Assembly: GCA_945787295.1 (NCBI GenBank)
Contig: CALZHQ010000041.1
Span: 1 to 23,909, forward strand
DNA from: an uncultured Desulfuromonadales bacterium
GTDB taxonomy: Bacteria > Desulfobacterota > Desulfuromonadia > Desulfuromonadales > Geopsychrobacteraceae
Length of the DNA: 23,909 nucleotides
Direction of reading: 5' to 3'
The first letter of the stretch is position 1. Each line of letters begins with the position of its first letter. A model generated the notes under the pieces. It did no database searches. It was not told where the DNA came from and saw only the letters and a program-made list of their open reading frames with translations. This document shows positions 16,960 to 23,909 of the stretch, piece by piece. Position numbers and translations under genes: made by a program.

Positions 16960-18057
16960 ATGACCGGAATGGCACAATCACACTACCGCCTGGGCATGAA
17001 CTACTATCAGGGCAAAGGGGTGAAAAAATCGTATGCCGAGGCAATGAAATGGTTCCAACTGGCAGCGCAGCATAAATATCCCCGGGCGATTTACATGCTC
17101 GGTCGCATGTACGCCACCGGCAAAGGGATCGCCGAAAATCCGGCTGAAGCGATAAAATTTTACCTCCAGGCGGCCGAAATGGGCTACGCCAGGGCACAAA
17201 ACATGCTCGGCCAAGCCTATATCAAAGGGCATGGAGTCCCGGCTGATTTCGATGAAGCGCTCAAATGGTTTCGCCTGGCGGCCGAACAGAACTTCTCCGA
17301 TGGTCAATACAATCTCGGTTTGATGTACGCCAAAGGCCATGGGGTGCCGAAAGACTTCCTTGAAGCCCGGCGCTGGTGGGGGTTGGCAGCCGAGCAGGGC
17401 AATCCGAAAGTGCAATTTACCCTCGGTCACATGTATCTGGTCGGCAAAGGGGTGAAAAAGAACTACTCCAAAGCCCGCCAATGGCTCCGCCAGGCAGCCG
17501 AACAAGGGTTACCGACGGCTCAGTACCACCTGGGAATGATGTATGCCAAAGGGACCGGCGTACTGCAGAGCTATACTGCAGCCCGTAATTGGCTGCAAAA
17601 AGCGGCCGAACAAAACTACCTGGATGCAATTTACAGTCTGGGCAAACTGTTCAGTACAGGAAGTGAAGAGGTTCGCGACCCGGTCTCAGCAGTCGCCCTG
17701 CTCCAGCAAGCGGCGACCCGGGGCCATCAGCGGGCACAGGTGGCCGTCGCCCAACATTACGCCAAAGGGATCGGAACTGCTCCCGACCTGCAACTGGCCT
17801 ATCATTGGTGGTTCGAAGCAGCCAAAGCCGGCAATGCTGATGCTCAGTACAACCTCGGGATCATGTATATCAACGGCAAAGGCGTCAAACGGGATGCCCT
17901 GGAAGGAAAAAAATGGCTGACCCGAGCGGCCGATCAGGGTCACACCAAAGCCCAATATTGCCTCGGAGTCATGTACTCGACCGGCACCGGTGTTCCGCAG
18001 GATATGGACGAAGCAATGCGCTGGAAAGAGGCTGCTGAATTCTGGGAATCGCTCTGA
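16960..18057 (+). CDS. Sel1-repeat protein, ten repeats (second copy)
   Basis: A 365-residue Sel1 solenoid. The core Leu (LG) falls at residues 11, 47, 83, 119, 155, 191, 227, 263 (Val), 299 and 335, again exactly 36 apart. The eighth unit is degenerate (AQVAVAQHYAKG). The repeats start almost at residue 1, with no leader or membrane segment, and the protein ends soon after the last helix (WKEAAEFWESL). It shares the repeat pattern with the gene at 14590 but not close sequence, so the two are probably old paralogues or independent family members. GAGAGGGG lies 7 nt before the ATG. The downstream zinc-ribbon membrane protein gene begins after 33 nt and is likely in the same operon. Function is unknown. 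Confidence 0.9.
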   Translation: MTGMAQSHYRLGMNYYQGKGVKKSYAEAMKWFQLAAQHKYPRAIYMLGRMYATGKGIAENPAEAIKFYLQAAEMGYARAQNMLGQAYIKGHGVPADFDEALKWFRLAAEQNFSDGQYNLGLMYAKGHGVPKDFLEARRWWGLAAEQGNPKVQFTLGHMYLVGKGVKKNYSKARQWLRQAAEQGLPTAQYHLGMMYAKGTGVLQSYTAARNWLQKAAEQNYLDAIYSLGKLFSTGSEEVRDPVSAVALLQQAATRGHQRAQVAVAQHYAKGIGTAPDLQLAYHWWFEAAKAGNADAQYNLGIMYINGKGVKRDALEGKKWLTRAADQGHTKAQYCLGVMYSTGTGVPQDMDEAMRWKEAAEFWESL

Positions 18058-18090
18058 AAGCCAAAAACCGAACCGTTCACAGGAAATCGT

Positions 18091-20025
18091 ATGCCGATTA
18101 TAACCTGCCCGCATTGCGGCGCCAGGCGCAACACACCCCGGGAAAAGCTACCGCACAAAGCCGTAAACGCCCGTTGTCCGGAATGTTGCAACAGCTTCAC
18201 CTTCGACCCTGCCACGATCTCTCCGAAGAAAGCCGAGCAAAAGGTGGCGCCCATCAATGTCACCTGCCCACATTGCGGTTTTCCCCGTGAGATACCTGGC
18301 AATCGCCAGGCAAACCAGCAGGCAACGGTTAACTGCCGGCGCTGTCAGCGGCCCTTTCGGCTCGCGCAAGGCAGCACAGTTCCAGCCAAAGTGGTGTCCG
18401 CAGCACACTCCCCGCAGCTGCGTGGCATTGGCCGCCTGTTAGCCGACAGCTGGGAACTCTTCTGCAAACGTGGCTGGGGCCTGTTGAGCATTTATCTGCT
18501 GGCCAGTCTGTTGATATTTGTCCCGCTCCTTGCCGCCAGTGTCATCCTTCCCGGGCTGGTCATGGGCAACCGGTCGCTGGCCTGGGCCTGCCTGATCGCT
18601 GGGTCAACCTACGGCATCCTCGGCAGCGCCTGGATAACCGCCAGCATGTTCAGCCACATCTGCAACCCAACCCTCAGCGTACTCGCCGCACTCGGCCAGG
18701 GGCGCCGGCAATTCTGGAAATTTACCGGCCTGCTCCTCCTGCTCGGACTGATTGTTGCCGGGGGCTCGCTGGCGTTTATCGTCCCGGGATTCGTTTTCCT
18801 GATCTGGTTTTTTTTCTGTCAGTACATCCTAGCCGATGAAGGCATCGGAGGGCTGCAAGCGCTGCAGAGGAGTCGTCAACTGGTCCGGGGACACGGGTGG
18901 CAGGTTTGCGGCCGTTTTCTGCTCCTCTTGTTGGTCGCCCTGGCGGTTTCGGTTTTATCCAACCGTCTGCCGGTCATCGGCGCACCGCTCAACTTTGCCT
19001 TTTCACTCTTACTGACACCCTTTTCACTGCTTTACTATTATTTGCTCTACCAGGACCTGAAACGTTGTCAGCCAAAAGCTAAACCAACCCCCCAAGGCCT
19101 GGGCCTTCCATTAACAACCGCCATCGTCGGCTGGATGTTAATTCCCGCACTGCTGTTTATTGTTAACACCCGGAGCAGTCTAACGACTGCTGAACTCAGC
19201 AAAGAAAGCTCGGCCGTCTTATCCAGCCTGTTCAGCCCCGAGCAAAAGGCGATCCTGGAACAGGCAGAACAAAAACCAGCGTACCCGATACTGCCCACCC
19301 CCGAGCCCCTCACCCTGCTCGACTATGATCGCCTGCTGAGCAGCCAGCAACTCCCCGCCCCCCCGCAAGGCATCAACCTCGGGCCGGCAATCCTGACGAA
19401 AGAGCAATTCTGGCATGATGAACAGGAGCCGCACCTGTGGCTGAAATTACAACTCGCCGAGCTGCCGAATCTGGCGCTTTCTCCACGGCGCTCAATTCGG
19501 ATACTGATCGACAAGGTCCTGGATGCCGAACAGAACAACTATTACGACCGGGGACACAGCTTTGAGAATGAGGCGTTCGAATGGATCAACATCCTCCCCA
19601 GCGGCTCACTCGTCGATGGCTACGGCGGCATCCGTAATATCTATCTGAAACAGGGGACCCGACAGGAGCAGGTACAGACCATCAGCGGCAAGGTCGAACT
19701 CAATTTGCCACTCGGAATAGAAAGCCTGCAACTCAATCGCGCAGATATCGGCAAGACCCTCCAGGTGGCAGGGAAAGCATTAAAAGTCGAACAGTTGAAC
19801 GATGACGGGATTGCCGTGAGCTTCCGCGGCAAGCTATCGGAACTATTGAGTATCCGGGCCGTCAATCAAGCAGATGAACCGCTCGCCGAGACGGGAAGAA
19901 CCTGGCAACAAGCAGGCGGGACGATCAGCTTCAAGCAGATGTTCAGCGGCCAGGTTGACAGCGTAACCGTTCTGGTCGCGACAGATTCCGCGACCCGCAG
20001 CTACCCTTTTGAAATGACCCGTTGA
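18091..20025 (+). CDS. Double zinc-ribbon, multi-pass membrane protein with unassigned C-terminal domain
   Basis: A 644-residue protein of unknown function. It begins with two zinc-ribbon (MJ0042/zf-like) modules, CPHC (6-9) with CPEC (29-32) and CPHC (59-62) with CRRC (82-85). A membrane region (about 115-360) of five to seven helices follows. It contains ADEGIGGLQALQRSRQLVRGHGW (248-270), a pattern seen in glycerophosphodiester-phosphodiesterase-type and YciC-like membrane domains. A linker rich in Pro and Gln (365-430) leads to a soluble, beta-rich C-terminal domain (about 435-640), probably on the other side of the membrane. That domain includes SLVDGYGGIRNIY and GKVELNLPLGIESLQL. AGGA stands about 6 nt before the ATG. 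It follows the Sel1 gene by 33 nt, which suggests the two products act together. Zinc ribbons at the N terminus imply a cytosolic nucleic-acid or protein contact. Confidence 0.8.
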   Translation: MPIITCPHCGARRNTPREKLPHKAVNARCPECCNSFTFDPATISPKKAEQKVAPINVTCPHCGFPREIPGNRQANQQATVNCRRCQRPFRLAQGSTVPAKVVSAAHSPQLRGIGRLLADSWELFCKRGWGLLSIYLLASLLIFVPLLAASVILPGLVMGNRSLAWACLIAGSTYGILGSAWITASMFSHICNPTLSVLAALGQGRRQFWKFTGLLLLLGLIVAGGSLAFIVPGFVFLIWFFFCQYILADEGIGGLQALQRSRQLVRGHGWQVCGRFLLLLLVALAVSVLSNRLPVIGAPLNFAFSLLLTPFSLLYYYLLYQDLKRCQPKAKPTPQGLGLPLTTAIVGWMLIPALLFIVNTRSSLTTAELSKESSAVLSSLFSPEQKAILEQAEQKPAYPILPTPEPLTLLDYDRLLSSQQLPAPPQGINLGPAILTKEQFWHDEQEPHLWLKLQLAELPNLALSPRRSIRILIDKVLDAEQNNYYDRGHSFENEAFEWINILPSGSLVDGYGGIRNIYLKQGTRQEQVQTISGKVELNLPLGIESLQLNRADIGKTLQVAGKALKVEQLNDDGIAVSFRGKLSELLSIRAVNQADEPLAETGRTWQQAGGTISFKQMFSGQVDSVTVLVATDSATRSYPFEMTR

Positions 20026-20033
20026 AAATAATA

Positions 20034-20058
20034 CCGGCCACTGCATGACAGTGGCCGG
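20034..20058 (+). terminator. Perfect hairpin after the zinc-ribbon membrane protein gene
   Basis: CCGGCCACTG (20034-20043), a 5-nt loop and CAGTGGCCGG (20049-20058) form a flawless 10-bp GC-rich stem 8 nt after the stop. No T-tract follows, so it may be a weak terminator or a 3' stabilising hairpin. Confidence 0.5.
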
Positions 20059-20183
20059 CACCGCCTCAACCACAGCCTTATCTGCCAGCAGGCTACGCAC
20101 AAGCCACCCAAAAGTCAGCCCTCCCCTTTCTGCCCTGCTATCTCTAGGGATCTACAGAGCAGCTATAATCACCTCGTTTCCAC

Positions 20184-20253
20184 GTCAAGTACTCGACCAA
20201 AACCCTCGACCAACTATTCCGCATTGCATATCCTATGCACTTATGCATATAGT
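20184..20253 (+). promoter_or_regulatory. Promoter and candidate autoregulatory sites of the sigma-54 activator gene
   Basis: A weak TTGCAT (20224-20229), an 18-nt spacer and TATAGT (20248-20253) could form a sigma-70 promoter. Overlapping it are TGCATA-TCC-TATGCA (20225-20239) and TATGCATA (20242-20249). Further upstream is the near-palindrome GTCAAGTACTCGAC (20184-20197), plus a repeat of CTCGACCAA (20192-20200 and 20205-20213). The words TTATGCA and CAAGTAC recur in the palindrome upstream of the dehydrogenase gene (22156-22173), which suggests that the activator binds both places. Confidence 0.45.
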
Positions 20254-20288
20254 TTCAAATAAGATCAATTCACGCAAGGAGACTGCCG

Positions 20289-22007
20289 ATGGCTTCTGAA
20301 AACAAACTCAATGCCCTCCTCAATGCGACGGCTCGGGCGATTGTCGCAGTAGATCTGCAGGGCAAGATTACCAATTGCAGCACACTCGCCACAGAACGCT
20401 TGAGACTTTCTCCAGGCAACCAACTCGCCACGGAACTCCCCGACTTCTGGCCACAGGTCAAAAAAACCCTCCACGGCAAAACAGCCCGGCAAACCCTGTC
20501 AATCCATTTGGCCAACTCGGAATTCCTGGTCGACATCAACCCCCTGCTGCTTGATGGAGAAATTCGTGGCGCCGTCTGTACCCTGGTCGACAGCCGTCAA
20601 CTGGAGGCAATGACCAGCAACCTGTCTTCATTCCAGACCCTGTCCCGCGAACTGGACACGATCATCGACTCCTCATCTGACGGCCTGTTCGTTTGCGACG
20701 CCAAAGCCAATGTCATCCGCGTCAACCCGGCATCGGAGCGGATTCACAATAGGACGGCCCGCGATCTGGTCGGGCGCAACATGCGCGAACTGGTGAGCGC
20801 TGGATTTATCGACCGCTCGGCCGCCCTGGAAACTTGCCAGACCCAAAAGCCGGCCAGCCTGCTGCAGAATAAAGATGGCCGCAAACTGATTTCCATCGCC
20901 ACGCCGGTGTTTGACGACCTCGGCGAACTGATCCGGGTGGTGGTCAGCGAGCGGGACATCACTGAAATTGATACTCTGCAGCGTGAACTGGAAGAGCAGG
21001 AGGCGATCAGTGACCAGTTTCGCGATCAGATGCGCGCCATGCAGCAAGAAGAGCTCGACTCGAAACAGATTATCGCCCGCAGCCCGGAGATGATTCGTGC
21101 CCTGCAGCAGGCGATCCGGGTCGCAACCGCTGACTCTTCGGTGCTGGTGCTTGGCGAATCAGGAGTCGGCAAAGGCCTGATTGCCGATATGATCCACAAA
21201 AAATCTCACCGGGGGGCCAATCCACTGATCAAGATCAACTGTGGCGCCATCCCCGAATCACTGATCGAAGCGGAGCTGTTCGGCTACGAGAAAGGGGCTT
21301 TTACCGGTGCCCAGGCGAGCGGCAAACCTGGCCACTTTGAACTGGCCGATGGCGGCACCCTGTTCCTTGATGAGATTGCGGAGCTGCCGCTGTCATCACA
21401 GGTCAAACTGTTACGCTTCCTCGAAGATGGCCGCATTACCCGCCTCGGCGGCACCAACAGCAAGAACGTCGATGTCCGGGTCCTGGCGGCCACCCACCGC
21501 GACCTGGAAAAGATGGTCGAAGAGGGCCATTTTCGCCTCGACCTCTACTACCGGCTGAACGTTATTCCGATCCAGGTGCCGGCAGTCCGAGAGCGGCGCG
21601 ACTGCATCGTCCCGCTGATCCGCCACTATATCGATCATTTCAGCAAACAGACCGGCACCAAAAAACGTTTGACCCGGGCCGCACTCGATGCCCTGGCCAC
21701 CTACCCCTATCCCGGCAACGTCCGCGAACTGATGAATATCTGCGAAAGACTGGTGGTCATGAGCGAGACAGAGCTGATCGATCTCCCTGACCTGCCGGCC
21801 CAGATTAGCCAACGCAGCGAGAATCTCGACTTCAGCAGTCTCGACTGGCCGGAAGGGATGACCCTGCAGGAGGCCCTCGACCGGGTGGAAAAATCGATAT
21901 TGGAAAAAGCCCGTCAACGGTTCCGCAACCAGATCGACGCAGCGGCAGCTCTCGGTGTCAACCAGTCGACCATCGCCCGCAAGCTGAAACGTCATGGCCT
22001 TAGCTGA
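20289..22007 (+). CDS. Sigma-54-dependent transcriptional activator with PAS sensor domains
   Basis: A bacterial enhancer-binding protein of 572 residues. It has an N-terminal PAS-like segment (about 5-105), a second PAS domain (about 120-225: IIDSSSDGLFVCDAKANVIRVN), a short coiled linker (225-258) and the AAA+ domain (about 260-500). Walker A is GESGVGKG (289-296), the sigma-54 contact loop GAFTGA (336-341) is intact, Walker B is GGTLFLDE (355-362), and Arg416 and Arg422 lie in FRLDLYYRL. A C-terminal helix-turn-helix (about 547-570, AAAALGVNQSTIARKLKRHG) is TyrR/Fis-like. PAS rather than receiver sensing suggests a small-molecule or redox signal. AGGAG stands 7 nt before the ATG. It lies just upstream of a dehydrogenase gene with a sigma-54 promoter, its probable target. 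Confidence 0.93.
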   Translation: MASENKLNALLNATARAIVAVDLQGKITNCSTLATERLRLSPGNQLATELPDFWPQVKKTLHGKTARQTLSIHLANSEFLVDINPLLLDGEIRGAVCTLVDSRQLEAMTSNLSSFQTLSRELDTIIDSSSDGLFVCDAKANVIRVNPASERIHNRTARDLVGRNMRELVSAGFIDRSAALETCQTQKPASLLQNKDGRKLISIATPVFDDLGELIRVVVSERDITEIDTLQRELEEQEAISDQFRDQMRAMQQEELDSKQIIARSPEMIRALQQAIRVATADSSVLVLGESGVGKGLIADMIHKKSHRGANPLIKINCGAIPESLIEAELFGYEKGAFTGAQASGKPGHFELADGGTLFLDEIAELPLSSQVKLLRFLEDGRITRLGGTNSKNVDVRVLAATHRDLEKMVEEGHFRLDLYYRLNVIPIQVPAVRERRDCIVPLIRHYIDHFSKQTGTKKRLTRAALDALATYPYPGNVRELMNICERLVVMSETELIDLPDLPAQISQRSENLDFSSLDWPEGMTLQEALDRVEKSILEKARQRFRNQIDAAAALGVNQSTIARKLKRHGLS

Positions 22008-22155
22008 ACAGGTAAATACCGCAAACTCTCCGCTGCGATTGTGAAGTGCACAGAAAGCCTAAATCTTAAACACCTCTTCCCTGCTATCTTGAGAACATCG
22101 TGAGCAGACGGCGACATTTGATTTTGAATACTGCTAAACCAGCTACTTAGGCCCC

Positions 22156-22173
22156 TTATGCAAGTACGCATAA
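22156..22173 (+). promoter_or_regulatory. Candidate upstream activating site for the sigma-54 activator
   Basis: TTATGCAAGTACGCATAA has perfect 6-bp inverted arms. It lies about 150-170 nt before the -24/-12 promoter, the usual distance for enhancer-binding proteins. TTATGCA and CAAGTAC from this site both recur in the activator's own promoter region. Confidence 0.55.
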
Positions 22174-22266
22174 AGACCATTGTTTTCTCAGCAGAAATTT
22201 TATCCCCCAAACCATCAACAGCTACCAACTAGTTTTCCCGACCGAAGATAAACAATAAAAAAAGCC

Positions 22267-22275
22267 TGGTATAAT
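22267..22275 (+). promoter_or_regulatory. Possible extended -10 sigma-70 promoter
   Basis: TGGTATAAT matches the extended -10 (TGnTATAAT) exactly, but the -35 region is poor. It could give basal expression of the dehydrogenase in addition to the sigma-54 promoter. Confidence 0.4.
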
Positions 22276-22325
22276 AGGGACTCCGAGAACATTAATGATT
22301 CTGTTCTGCAGGACAAAACAGAGTT

Positions 22326-22340
22326 TGGCACCCTCTTTGC
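22326..22340 (+). promoter_or_regulatory. Sigma-54 (-24/-12) promoter of the P5C dehydrogenase gene
   Basis: TGGCAC-CCTCT-TTGC matches the sigma-54 consensus, with GG at 22327-22328 and GC at 22339-22340 separated by exactly 10 nt. The start would be near 22352, giving a leader of about 65 nt. Confidence 0.85.
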
Positions 22341-22416
22341 TCATGGATTTAATTCATCTTCCCGACATGCGCAGATGAATAAATGCCGGGGCAAACCAAA
22401 AAGAAAGAGGAGAACC

Positions 22417-23909
22417 ATGAACCTTCTGAACAACGCAGTCATCAAAGTTCCCGTCCCGGCCAACGAACCGGTTTATTCCTATGCCCCCGGCACCCCAGAA
22501 CGCGCCAAACTGAAAGAGGCCATTACGGAACTTTCCGCCAAGAAGATCGACATCCCGCTGATCATCGGTGGCAAAGAGATCCGCACCGGCAAAGTCGGCC
22601 AGGTCGTGATGCCGCACAATCACAGTCACGTGATGGCCGAGTACCATATGGCCGGCCATGCGGAAATCGAAATGGCTGTTCAGGCGGCCATGGCCGCCAA
22701 GGAAGAATGGGAAGCGCTGCGTTGGGAAGAACGCGCCGCGATATTCTTGAAGGCCGCTGAACTGCTGGCCGGCAAGTACCGCTACCAGATGAACGCCGCC
22801 AGCATGTTGTCGACCGGCAAGACCGCTTTTCAGGCGGAGATTGACGCGGCCTGCGAGTTGATCGATTTCTTGCGCTTCAACGTTTACTTCGCCCAGCAGA
22901 TCTACCAGGACCAGCCACCGATCTCACCGGTTGGGATTTGGAACTACGTCCAGCAGCGCCCGCTGGAAGGGTTCGTGCTGGCGATCGCTCCGTTCAACTT
23001 CACAGCTATTGCCGGTAACTTGCCGACCGCTCCAGCGATCATGGGCAACACCGTGCTTCTAAAACCAGCATCAAGCTGCGTTTATACTCCATACCTGCTG
23101 ATGCAGATCCTCAAAGAAGCTGGCATGCCGGACGGCGTAATCAATTTCATTCCCGGTTCCGGCCGCCAGATCGGCGACATCTGCCTGCCACACAAAGATC
23201 TGGGCGGTGTGCATTTCACCGGTTCGACCGGTGTCTTCCAGAACATGTGGGAAACCATCGGCAAAAACATCGCCGGCTACAAATCCTACCCGCGGATCGT
23301 CGGCGAGACCGGCGGTAAAGACTTCATCGTCGTTCACGAGTCGGCCAACCTGCGCAAAGTCGCAACCGGCATCGTCCGTGGCGCCTTCGAATATCAGGGG
23401 CAGAAATGCTCGGCAGCCTCCCGTGCCTACGTTCCGGCCGGGATGTGGGATGCCCTGCGCAAAGAGCTGGAAACTGATATCGCCAAGATCAAACCGGGTC
23501 CGACGACCGATTTCCGCAATTTCTTCAGTGCCGTCATCGACCGGGCTGCTTTCGACAGCATCACCGAGCACATCGATTACGCCAAAGAATCGGCCGATGC
23601 CGAAGTGATCATCGGCGGCAACTACGACGACAGCGTCGGTTTCTACATCGAGCCGACCGTGATCGTCGCCAAGACCCCGAACTTCCGCACCATGGAAGAA
23701 GAGATCTTCGGCCCGGTAATGACCATTTACGTCTACCCGGACAACGATTTCGAAAAGATTCTCGATGTTTGCGACCAGACCTCGCCGTACGCTTTGACCG
23801 GCGCGGTCTTCGCCACCGAGCGGACTGCCATCAGCCTGGCGATGGATAAACTGAAGAACGCCGCCGGCAACTTCTACATCAACGACAAACCGACCGGTGC
23901 CGTGGTCGG
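22417..23909 (+). CDS. pruA: L-glutamate gamma-semialdehyde (1-pyrroline-5-carboxylate) dehydrogenase, 3' end outside window
   Basis: An NAD-dependent aldehyde dehydrogenase that oxidises glutamate gamma-semialdehyde (from proline or ornithine) to glutamate in the cytosol. The first 497 residues are present and no stop is reached; the family is about 540 residues long, so roughly 45 are missing. Visible catalytic residues are Asn194 in APFNFTAIAG, Glu297 in VGETGGKD and Cys331 in GQKCSAASR. The NAD-fold loop is FTGSTG (267-272), and EEEIFGPV (427-433) is conserved. The N-terminal extension and the FNFTAIAGNLPTAPA and KSYPRIVGETGGKD stretches point to the stand-alone long P5CDH type, rather than the PutA fusion. 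AGAGGAG precedes the ATG. The sigma-54 promoter and adjacent activator suggest induction by an amino-acid signal. Confidence 0.93.
   Translation, partial: MNLLNNAVIKVPVPANEPVYSYAPGTPERAKLKEAITELSAKKIDIPLIIGGKEIRTGKVGQVVMPHNHSHVMAEYHMAGHAEIEMAVQAAMAAKEEWEALRWEERAAIFLKAAELLAGKYRYQMNAASMLSTGKTAFQAEIDAACELIDFLRFNVYFAQQIYQDQPPISPVGIWNYVQQRPLEGFVLAIAPFNFTAIAGNLPTAPAIMGNTVLLKPASSCVYTPYLLMQILKEAGMPDGVINFIPGSGRQIGDICLPHKDLGGVHFTGSTGVFQNMWETIGKNIAGYKSYPRIVGETGGKDFIVVHESANLRKVATGIVRGAFEYQGQKCSAASRAYVPAGMWDALRKELETDIAKIKPGPTTDFRNFFSAVIDRAAFDSITEHIDYAKESADAEVIIGGNYDDSVGFYIEPTVIVAKTPNFRTMEEEIFGPVMTIYVYPDNDFEKILDVCDQTSPYALTGAVFATERTAISLAMDKLKNAAGNFYINDKPTGAVV

Larger units (their letters stand above)
22008..22416 (+). 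other. 409-nt regulatory intergenic region
   Basis: This stretch between the activator and the dehydrogenase holds no credible gene. It contains, in order, a TTATGC/GCATAA palindrome (22156-22173), an extended -10 TGGTATAAT (22267-22275), a near-palindrome TGTTCTGCAGGACA (22302-22315), the sigma-54 promoter (22326-22340) and the Shine-Dalgarno GAGGAG before 22417. I saw no clear terminator for the activator gene in it. Confidence 0.7.

Noticed and set aside
20164..20169. TATAAT as a second promoter for the sigma-54 activator gene
   Set aside because: No -35 word or TG extension is found at a suitable distance, so it was not listed as a separate promoter.
22383..22760. A 125-codon plus-strand frame overlapping the start of pruA
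   Set aside because: It is an out-of-frame reading of pruA. The pruA frame has the ribosome site and the aldehyde dehydrogenase motifs.

Overview
The window looks like a chromosomal segment of a Gram-negative, moderately GC-rich bacterium. It carries a lipoprotein with a lipobox, signal-peptide exports, sigma-54 regulation, a CheV-type chemotaxis adaptor, a HisZ-dependent histidine pathway and a tRNA 2-selenouridine synthase. That mixture, plus the long-form P5C dehydrogenase and the Sel1 and zinc-ribbon proteins, best fits a desulfuromonad (Geobacter/Desulfuromonas/Pelobacter relatives). This placement is inference, not a sequence match. No prophage, insertion sequence, rRNA or CRISPR array is visible, and nearly all the DNA is coding.

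Left part (minus strand, 1-10549). A tRNA-Lys(UUU) with its own promoter lies downstream of hisZ-purA, which has a good sigma-70 promoter. Next, read right to left, come pepA, a RimB-like retropepsin, a RimK ATP-grasp ligase, an M14 aspartoacylase-like deacylase, corA and a large MscS-type channel. From rimB to the channel the genes overlap or lie within 32 nt of each other, so they look like one operon. It couples a glutamate ligase/peptidase/deacylase trio to ion and osmotic channels.

Middle (10550-14480). A divergent lipoprotein gene has a near-consensus promoter and a hairpin terminator. It is followed by a 121-nt strongly folded intergenic element wedged between convergent genes. Beyond it lie an unassigned amidohydrolase-like gene and mnmH (selU). 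MnmH modifies the wobble base of tRNA-Lys(UUU), which is itself encoded at the left end of the window. An initiator tRNA-fMet with promoter and terminator closes the section.

Right part (14481-23909). Two Sel1-repeat proteins, each built on an exact 36-residue period, flank a CheV. The second Sel1 gene is followed by a double zinc-ribbon, multi-spanning membrane protein with an unassigned C-terminal domain. The window ends with a PAS/AAA+ sigma-54 activator and the start of an L-glutamate gamma-semialdehyde dehydrogenase gene. That gene has a canonical -24/-12 promoter and an upstream palindrome that shares words with the activator's own promoter region. This suggests a sigma-54-controlled proline/ornithine-to-glutamate catabolic unit.
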